From the NCBI GenBank assembly GCA_017958465.1, contig JAGDCQ010000006.1:1-9921 (forward strand): a stretch of DNA of 9,921 nucleotides, read 5' to 3'. This document shows, piece by piece, positions 5,454 through 9,921 of this stretch. How positions within the stretch are numbered: position 1 is the stretch's first letter; every line of letters starts with the position of its first letter. A model generated the notes under the pieces. It was not told where the DNA came from and ran no database searches. It saw only the letters and a program-made list of their open reading frames with translations. The position numbers were made by a program, and so were the translations under genes. The DNA is from Lachnospiraceae bacterium (GTDB lineage Bacteria; Bacillota; Clostridia; Lachnospirales; Lachnospiraceae).

Positions 5454-7223
5454 TTAATTAGTCTTATTTTTCTCGCGTTCAGCTTCCTCAAGCGCGTGCC
5501 TCTTTGCGGCCTCGTCAAATGACCACTGCTTGCACTTTTCGTAGCCGTAAGCATTAGCAGTGCTGATCATCTGGTTCACATAGTAATTGAACTCGCCGTC
5601 CGATCCCGCATATATCGCCTTCCAGCTGTAATCCACGATACAGGTCGTAACCTGCTTCCAGATCAGCTCGAAGTCATCATCCTGCTCTGCTTCATTGTAC
5701 TCTGTTGCCGGAGCAACTTTATATTTGAGCTTCTCCATGTAGCTGGCAATACTGTCTGCACCGGTGTAATCAACCCAGTCCTGCTGGATATCGTAATCGA
5801 TCCTGTTGATGATACTCCTCCAGTACTTGCTGTCGTAAGTATCTCCGGTCGTGTTCGGATTGAGCTCACTTGAGGACCAGGTAGCATTGTTGATCTGGCA
5901 CTCCCCGTCATGGAAGGCACCGCCTGCGTACTTGCCTGCCTCTGCCTCTGTCATAGGTGTATCCTTATCATTCTGGCACTTCTCGCCAAGCTCGGTAAAG
6001 CATGCGCGCCCTTTTTCATCATAATACCAGGTTACATCCTTGGGCCCATAGAGAAGTTCCATATAGCCGTCGGGGGTGCACAGATAATTGATTATATCCA
6101 TGCAGAGCTCCGGGTGCTCGGTGTTTGCGCCGATAGTCCAGACACGGTTTCCACCGTAAGGGGACATGCCGTAGCAGAGAGGAACCGCATTTTCCGGCAC
6201 CATCGTATACATATACTTACCTGCAGAAAGATGGGCATCAGTATTGAACTGAAGGCTTCCCGCATAATTGAATATCGAGAAGAACAGACCGCCCGACTTC
6301 AGCTTTTCGATCATCTCGGAGAAGGTCTGGGTCATGGAGTTGGGATCAAGAAGTCCCTTCTGATAAAGCGTATTGAAGAACTTGAGAGATGTCAGGTACG
6401 GGCCGTCCTTTTCAAGTGCATCATGCATCGTTCCGGTATCGGCATCGTACACGCCCAGCTGAAATTCGTCATAGCCCCAATAAGCCGTTGCAAAAGCCTT
6501 GACATACATTACCATATTGCCGTCCCAGTCGGGCCAGAGAGAAACCGCATAGGTCGGGTTTCCGTTCTCGTCTGTAGGCTCAAGCTGTTTCATCTGCTCA
6601 AACAGCGTAACAAGGTCATCAAGATCCTTAACGACAGGATATCCGAGCTTTTTGTACAGATCCCATCTGATATCCCAGGTATAGAAGAACTGCTCGTGCG
6701 AATCACTCGAAGAAGCCACAGAGTGTCCGAATCCGTAGAGAGCATCGCTTTCGCCTTCGGTGATGGTCGATGTCAGGTTTTTGTTCGACTTAAGAGCCGT
6801 GCCCATATTGTCGCGGATATATGTTCCGTGATTATCGAGCAGGTTGTATTTGTTCCAGTCAAGAAGCATTCCGCTCTTAACGGCACGCTTGTAATCGTTG
6901 CCCGTGGAACCGAATACTACGATATCACCGAGTGTTCCGGCTTCCATACGCGTATCAAAAACGCCGTCGTTATCCGGGATGATGGTTATCTTCGCATTGA
7001 ATTTTTCAAGAAGGAGTTTTGCGAACCACCCCTGCTGCTCGCCCGAGTAATTGGCAAGCTGTGAATATACAACAAGTTCAACGGGCGCGTCCGAATTATT
7101 GTTTGCGCCGGGTGTGCTGTTCGGCTCGCCTCGTCCCGAAGGTTTCTGGTTTCCGCACGCCGCAAGCGAAGCGATCATTGTGATGATCAGCATCATCGCG
7201 CATATTCTTCTGATCTTTTTCAT
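5454..7223 (-). CDS. Extracellular solute-binding lipoprotein of an LplB/YtcP-type sugar ABC importer
   Basis: A 589-residue lipoprotein that captures substrate at the outer face of the membrane for the two permeases encoded just upstream. The start is the ATG giving MKKIRRICAMMLIITM: it has GGAG six bases upstream, while the ATG 27 bases further out would place useless residues before the signal peptide. The signal peptide ends in the lipobox LAAC, with lipidated C23, followed by a Gly/Ser/Asn-rich linker (GNQKPSGRGEPNSTPGANNN). The rest looks like a family-1 (CUT1) binding protein, rich in aromatic residues (for example WDIRWDLYKKLGYPV, SLWPDWDGN, TWYYDEKG) of the kind that stack on sugar rings. 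The length is somewhat above the roughly 500-550 residues of LipO-type proteins. Substrate is probably an oligosaccharide or glycoside, by family and operon only. It is last in the operon, 37 bp after the YtcP-type permease, and ends at the shared terminator. Confidence 0.9.
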   Translation of the reverse strand: MKKIRRICAMMLIITMIASLAACGNQKPSGRGEPNSTPGANNNSDAPVELVVYSQLANYSGEQQGWFAKLLLEKFNAKITIIPDNDGVFDTRMEAGTLGDIVVFGSTGNDYKRAVKSGMLLDWNKYNLLDNHGTYIRDNMGTALKSNKNLTSTITEGESDALYGFGHSVASSSDSHEQFFYTWDIRWDLYKKLGYPVVKDLDDLVTLFEQMKQLEPTDENGNPTYAVSLWPDWDGNMVMYVKAFATAYWGYDEFQLGVYDADTGTMHDALEKDGPYLTSLKFFNTLYQKGLLDPNSMTQTFSEMIEKLKSGGLFFSIFNYAGSLQFNTDAHLSAGKYMYTMVPENAVPLCYGMSPYGGNRVWTIGANTEHPELCMDIINYLCTPDGYMELLYGPKDVTWYYDEKGRACFTELGEKCQNDKDTPMTEAEAGKYAGGAFHDGECQINNATWSSSELNPNTTGDTYDSKYWRSIINRIDYDIQQDWVDYTGADSIASYMEKLKYKVAPATEYNEAEQDDDFELIWKQVTTCIVDYSWKAIYAGSDGEFNYYVNQMISTANAYGYEKCKQWSFDEAAKRHALEEAEREKNKTN

Positions 7224-7229
7224 ATGTAT

Positions 7230-7233
7230 CTCC
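7230..7233 (-). promoter_or_regulatory. Ribosome binding site that sets the lipoprotein start
   Basis: GGAG on the minus strand, six bases before the ATG at 7223. It lies inside a 14-base stretch (TATCTCCGTTCCGT on the plus strand, 7227-7240) that recurs exactly before the LplB-type permease at 9721-9734. Confidence 0.6.
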
Positions 7234-7238
7234 GTTCC

Positions 7239-7250
7239 GTGCATATGCAC
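7239..7250. repeat. Perfect 12-bp palindrome upstream of the binding protein gene
   Basis: GTGCATATGCAC is a perfect palindrome lying between the YtcP-type permease stop codon and the ribosome binding site of the solute-binding lipoprotein. It could be an intra-operon regulatory site or a very tight RNA structure without a loop. No function can be assigned. Confidence 0.5.
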
Positions 7251-7260
7251 AAAAATACTC

Positions 7261-8226
7261 TCAGCCCTTTACGGCACCGAGCATTATTCCCTTTTCAAAG
7301 TATTTCTGCATCCAGGGGTAAACCACAAGGATGGGAAGCACTGTCACCATCGCGATAGTGTACTTAATGATCTTTCCTGAATTAAGCTGATCCACGATGT
7401 TCTCCAGATCCGATGACGAATGTGAGGAACCGATAACCGCTCCAAGGTTACTCGACTGGTTCAGCCAAATGTACAGCTTATGCTGTAAAGTCTGCAGGTT
7501 CGGTGAATTCTGCATATTGATCATTGAATCCATAAACGAATTCCAGTGTCCGACCGCGCCGAATATCGCGATCGTGGCAAGAATGGGCTTTGACAGCGGC
7601 CAGATGATCCTTGTGAAGATCGTCCAGTAGCCTGCGCCGTCCATAAATGCGCTCTCTTCAAGTTCAGCCGGTATCGATTCAACGTAGGTTTTTACCAGGA
7701 TGATATTGAAAGGCTGAACTATAGCCGGGATTATATATCCAAGGTAATTGTCCGTCAGTCCGAGCATCAGCATGTTTGTGTAACCCGGGATAAGACCCGC
7801 GTTAAAATACATGGTGATGATCAGGAACCTGTACCAGAATTTCTTGTTCCACATCTCGTTCTTTGTCATAAGATACCCGCAGAACGCCGATGCAGCGACC
7901 ATCAGGGCAGTACCGATGACCGCTCTTGATATGGTGATAAAAAATGCCTGACCGAGATCACCTATCGCGAACATATCCTTATAATGCTGAAGCGTAAAAT
8001 CTACCGGATAGAAATTTACTATTCCGCGTGCCACGCTTTCGGTACTTGAAACAGTATTTATGAACAGGTAGTAAAACGGGAAGAAGCATATCAAAGCGAA
8101 TAATCCGAAGATCAGGTAATTGATGATATTGAATACTACATCCTTTGCCGTAAGTTTTACTTTACGCTTATGATGATATGGTTTTTTCAGTTTCAGGTCA
8201 AGTCCTTCCTGCATTGTATTATCCAT
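7261..8226 (-). CDS. ABC transporter permease, YtcP/LplC type (CUT1 carbohydrate importer)
   Basis: A 321-residue integral membrane protein, one half of the heterodimeric channel of the importer. The ATG at 8226 is chosen because AGGAGG lies seven bases upstream; an earlier in-frame start at 8304 would overlap the preceding gene by 62 bp and add unrelated residues. After a basic N-terminal cytoplasmic segment (residues 14-29), about six membrane segments follow, starting with INYLIFGLFALICFFPFYYL. The EAA loop, which contacts the ATPase, is visible at residues 190-210 (EESAFMDGAGYWTIFTRIIWP). The C-terminus ends FEKGIMLGAVKG, a tail typical of the YtcP/LplC family. Length is normal for the family. 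It starts 16 bp after the LplB-type gene and precedes the binding protein gene, the usual order for these operons. Confidence 0.92.
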   Translation of the reverse strand: MDNTMQEGLDLKLKKPYHHKRKVKLTAKDVVFNIINYLIFGLFALICFFPFYYLFINTVSSTESVARGIVNFYPVDFTLQHYKDMFAIGDLGQAFFITISRAVIGTALMVAASAFCGYLMTKNEMWNKKFWYRFLIITMYFNAGLIPGYTNMLMLGLTDNYLGYIIPAIVQPFNIILVKTYVESIPAELEESAFMDGAGYWTIFTRIIWPLSKPILATIAIFGAVGHWNSFMDSMINMQNSPNLQTLQHKLYIWLNQSSNLGAVIGSSHSSSDLENIVDQLNSGKIIKYTIAMVTVLPILVVYPWMQKYFEKGIMLGAVKG

Positions 8227-8233
8227 AATGCTC

Positions 8234-8239
8234 CCTCCT
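8234..8239 (-). promoter_or_regulatory. Strong ribosome binding site for the YtcP-type permease
   Basis: A perfect AGGAGG on the minus strand, seven bases before the ATG at 8226. It occupies most of the 16-bp gap after the LplB-type gene and fixes the start of the downstream permease. Confidence 0.8.
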
Positions 8240-8242
8240 TTC

Positions 8243-9718
8243 TCAAATGATGCTCTCGCCGCGGACTGTCTTCGAAATACCGTTAGCCATAAACAGCAGC
8301 ACAACGCTGACCAAAGTCTTCAGCATACCGATAACTGTTGAAAGAGGTATCTTCCCGGCACCGATACCGAGCGTGTAGACATACAGGTCAAGAACTTCGA
8401 GTGCATCCTTTGTATTCGCGTTTGAGAATACAAGATACTGATCCATACCGTTGCTTAAAATGCCTGCAACCGCAAGAAGCAGCATGACCGAATATGTAGG
8501 CAGAAGTCCCGGCAGCGTCACATGCCACATCTTCTGGAAACGGCCCGCGCCGTCCACAGTCGCAGCCTCGTACAGCTGCTGATCAATGCCCGAAATACCG
8601 GCTATGTAGACGATGGCACTCCATCCTATGCCCTTCCAGACGCCCCATAAGAGCATCTTAAGATGCAGGCCAGTGTCTTCCATCAGGAACAGCCTGTGTT
8701 GTTCCGTACCGGTTATGATAGACATAAGGTTATTGATAAAGCCTTCGTTTGAAAAGATAGCGAATGCGATAGCGTATACAAGTACCCAGCTTATGAAGTT
8801 CGGGATCGTTGTAAAGACCTGGACAACGCGCCTGAAAGGCCCGTTCTTTATCTCCGAAAGGAAGATCGCAAAAGCCATCGCAAACCAGCTCGTTCCTATA
8901 CCAAGACCGCTCATGATCAGGGTATTCTTAAGAACACGTATTATATCGTTTCGTGTCATCGGATTGTCAATAAGGCTTTGGAACCATTTGAATCCGACAA
9001 AGCTGTCAAGAGTTAGATTTCCCGGTCCGGATTTGTAATCAAAGAAGGCATAACGCCAGCCGTACAAAGGCAAGTAGGAAAACAAAAATGCAAGAATGAT
9101 AAACGGCAGAAACATGAGAAACAGCTTGTAGCTTGAGATCATCTCACATTTCATATCCTTCGCGGGCTTAGGCTGTAAAAAGATAAGCATTACAGCACAT
9201 AAAAGCTGAAGGATCGCAAATCCCAACATCATGTACAACGCCAGCGGAACCCTGTCCACCGCCATATTGAACCCTACTGTCCCTGCGATCTCGTCATCTA
9301 TCGACTTATACAGGTTGTAAGTCATGAACATCTTTACAACACCGCCGAGGCCGAGAGCCGCTCCCGCAACCGTGATGTAGTTGGATATCCGTTTCATCTT
9401 CAGGTTTCCGAGAGAAACGCACGCCGCAGCCGCCATGGCTATGATCCCGACAACCATAAGGCCCGAAGCGATCATAAGGCTGTATATGTCCGACTTAAAG
9501 ATATAATTATGGTTTATCTCATACTTGATATTTATAACAAGCCTGTTATATGACAGAGCCGCCGTCAGGAGCGAAACATTTTTGTTCATCTGCGTGAATA
9601 TCCTGGCGGGATTAAACTCGCTGAAAAACACCAGGATCACAGAAAACAGCAGACTTATCCTTGTTACATAATATATTTTGTCCGTCCAGCCGTTGCTGAC
9701 TTCAACCTTCTTTGCCAT
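8243..9718 (-). CDS. ABC transporter permease, LplB type, with a long extra N-terminal membrane region
   Basis: A 491-residue integral membrane protein that pairs with the YtcP-type permease. The core, residues 190-491, is a standard LplB-type permease: it opens KCEMISSYKLFLMFLPFIIL, has YLPLYGWRYAFFDYK (215-229), and carries the EAA loop EAATVDGAGRFQKMWHVTLP (384-403) that docks the ATPase. LplB proteins are usually about 300-320 residues, so residues 1-189 are an extension. It contains about four hydrophobic segments, near 20-35, 78-102, 112-133 and 157-181, and a more polar stretch between the first two. I do not recognise it. The ATG at 9718 has GGAG five bases upstream. An internal ATG at residue 189 has AAGGA only one base away, so separate translation of the core is possible but not favoured. 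It is first of three genes in the transporter operon. Confidence 0.88.
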   Translation of the reverse strand: MAKKVEVSNGWTDKIYYVTRISLLFSVILVFFSEFNPARIFTQMNKNVSLLTAALSYNRLVINIKYEINHNYIFKSDIYSLMIASGLMVVGIIAMAAAACVSLGNLKMKRISNYITVAGAALGLGGVVKMFMTYNLYKSIDDEIAGTVGFNMAVDRVPLALYMMLGFAILQLLCAVMLIFLQPKPAKDMKCEMISSYKLFLMFLPFIILAFLFSYLPLYGWRYAFFDYKSGPGNLTLDSFVGFKWFQSLIDNPMTRNDIIRVLKNTLIMSGLGIGTSWFAMAFAIFLSEIKNGPFRRVVQVFTTIPNFISWVLVYAIAFAIFSNEGFINNLMSIITGTEQHRLFLMEDTGLHLKMLLWGVWKGIGWSAIVYIAGISGIDQQLYEAATVDGAGRFQKMWHVTLPGLLPTYSVMLLLAVAGILSNGMDQYLVFSNANTKDALEVLDLYVYTLGIGAGKIPLSTVIGMLKTLVSVVLLFMANGISKTVRGESII

Positions 9719-9786
9719 AATATCTCCGTTCCGTTAAGCAGATGCTTTGTGACGCCATATACGGGCATACACCTGCATTTACGCAT

Positions 9787-9816
9787 CGGCAGGGTACCGG
9801 AAACGATGCCCTGCCG
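9787..9816. repeat. 8-bp inverted repeat (hairpin) between the membrane-protein gene and the transporter operon
   Basis: CGGCAGGG (9787-9794) and CCCTGCCG (9809-9816) are perfect inverted arms around 14 bp. No T tract follows on either strand, so it is not a canonical intrinsic terminator. It lies after the stop codon of the right-edge gene and before the LplB-type permease. It could be a Rho-type or structural terminator, a stabilising 5' hairpin of the transporter mRNA, or an operator. Confidence 0.6.
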
Positions 9817-9820
9817 AGCG

Positions 9821-9826
9821 ATTATA
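9821..9826 (-). promoter_or_regulatory. Possible -10 box for the transporter operon
   Basis: A perfect TATAAT on the minus strand, about 100 bp before the LplB-type permease start. No acceptable -35 box is found at 16-18 bp, so it would need an activator. A transcript starting about 7 bp downstream would begin within the inverted repeat at 9787-9816. Confidence 0.3.
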
Positions 9827-9843
9827 AGTGGTAATTACACGTA

Positions 9844-9921
9844 TTATTTTTTCTTACGTAACAGGAAGAACGCGCATGCGCCGCCAACAACCACAACACC
9901 TGCGATGATGCCGATGATAAG
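9844..9921 (-). CDS. C-terminal membrane anchor of an unidentified surface or membrane protein (3' fragment)
   Basis: Only the last 25 codons and the TAA stop are visible; the rest is beyond the right edge. The translation is one hydrophobic, glycine- and valine-rich helix (LIIGIIAGVVVVGGACAFFL) followed by a basic tail LRKKK and the stop. This is the classic layout of a C-terminal stop-transfer anchor of a Gram-positive extracellular protein: one membrane helix, then positively charged cytoplasmic residues. No LPxTG motif is within the visible part. The frame stays open to the edge. The gene is in the same orientation as the transporter genes, 125 bp upstream of the LplB-type permease, so the anchored protein may serve the same substrate, but that is only suggested by position. 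Confidence 0.65.
   Translation of the reverse strand, partial: LIIGIIAGVVVVGGACAFFLLRKKK

Noticed and set aside
5910..7064. A 384-codon open frame on the plus strand
   Set aside because: It is entirely antisense to the solute-binding lipoprotein, whose signal peptide, lipobox and family features are clear. The peptide has no recognisable domain.

Overview
The window looks like chromosomal DNA from a Gram-positive anaerobe of the class Clostridia, probably family Lachnospiraceae. This is an inference from three things: an LplB/YtcP-type sugar ABC importer with a lipoprotein binding protein and no local ATPase, a YesN-type (receiver plus AraC) response regulator, and strong GGAGG-like ribosome binding sites. 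Base composition looks moderate. I see no mobile element, CRISPR array, tRNA or rRNA.

Left part (1-3106, all minus strand). The left edge holds the first 52 codons of an iron-sulfur L-serine dehydratase. A good sigma-A-like promoter and a six-copy 9-bp tandem repeat lie just upstream of it. Next comes an 861-residue protein that joins a degenerate KaiC/RecA-like N-terminus to a PEP-synthase-type ATP-grasp domain, followed by an unusual C-terminal part. It lacks a recognisable phosphohistidine domain and a PEP-binding barrel. A strong minus-strand intrinsic terminator hairpin sits in the leader between this gene and the GNAT gene.

Middle (3107-5451). A GNAT acetyltransferase (minus) and a REC-AraC response regulator (plus) are divergently transcribed from a short shared region with two candidate promoters and a small inverted repeat. 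The regulator ends at a bidirectional terminator shared with the convergent transporter operon.

Right part (5454-9921, all minus). In transcription order there is the 3' end of a gene encoding a membrane-anchored C-terminus (right edge), then an LplB-type permease with an extra N-terminal membrane region of about 190 residues, a YtcP/LplC-type permease, and a large solute-binding lipoprotein. Together the last three form a CUT1-type oligosaccharide or glycoside importer. Its ATPase is presumably encoded elsewhere, as is common for MsmX-dependent systems. The adjacent AraC-type regulator is a plausible controller of the importer, but its sensor kinase is not in the window.

The items most worth a second look are the KaiC-like/ATP-grasp fusion, the N-terminally extended permease, and the tandem repeat placed at the predicted transcription start of the serine dehydratase gene.
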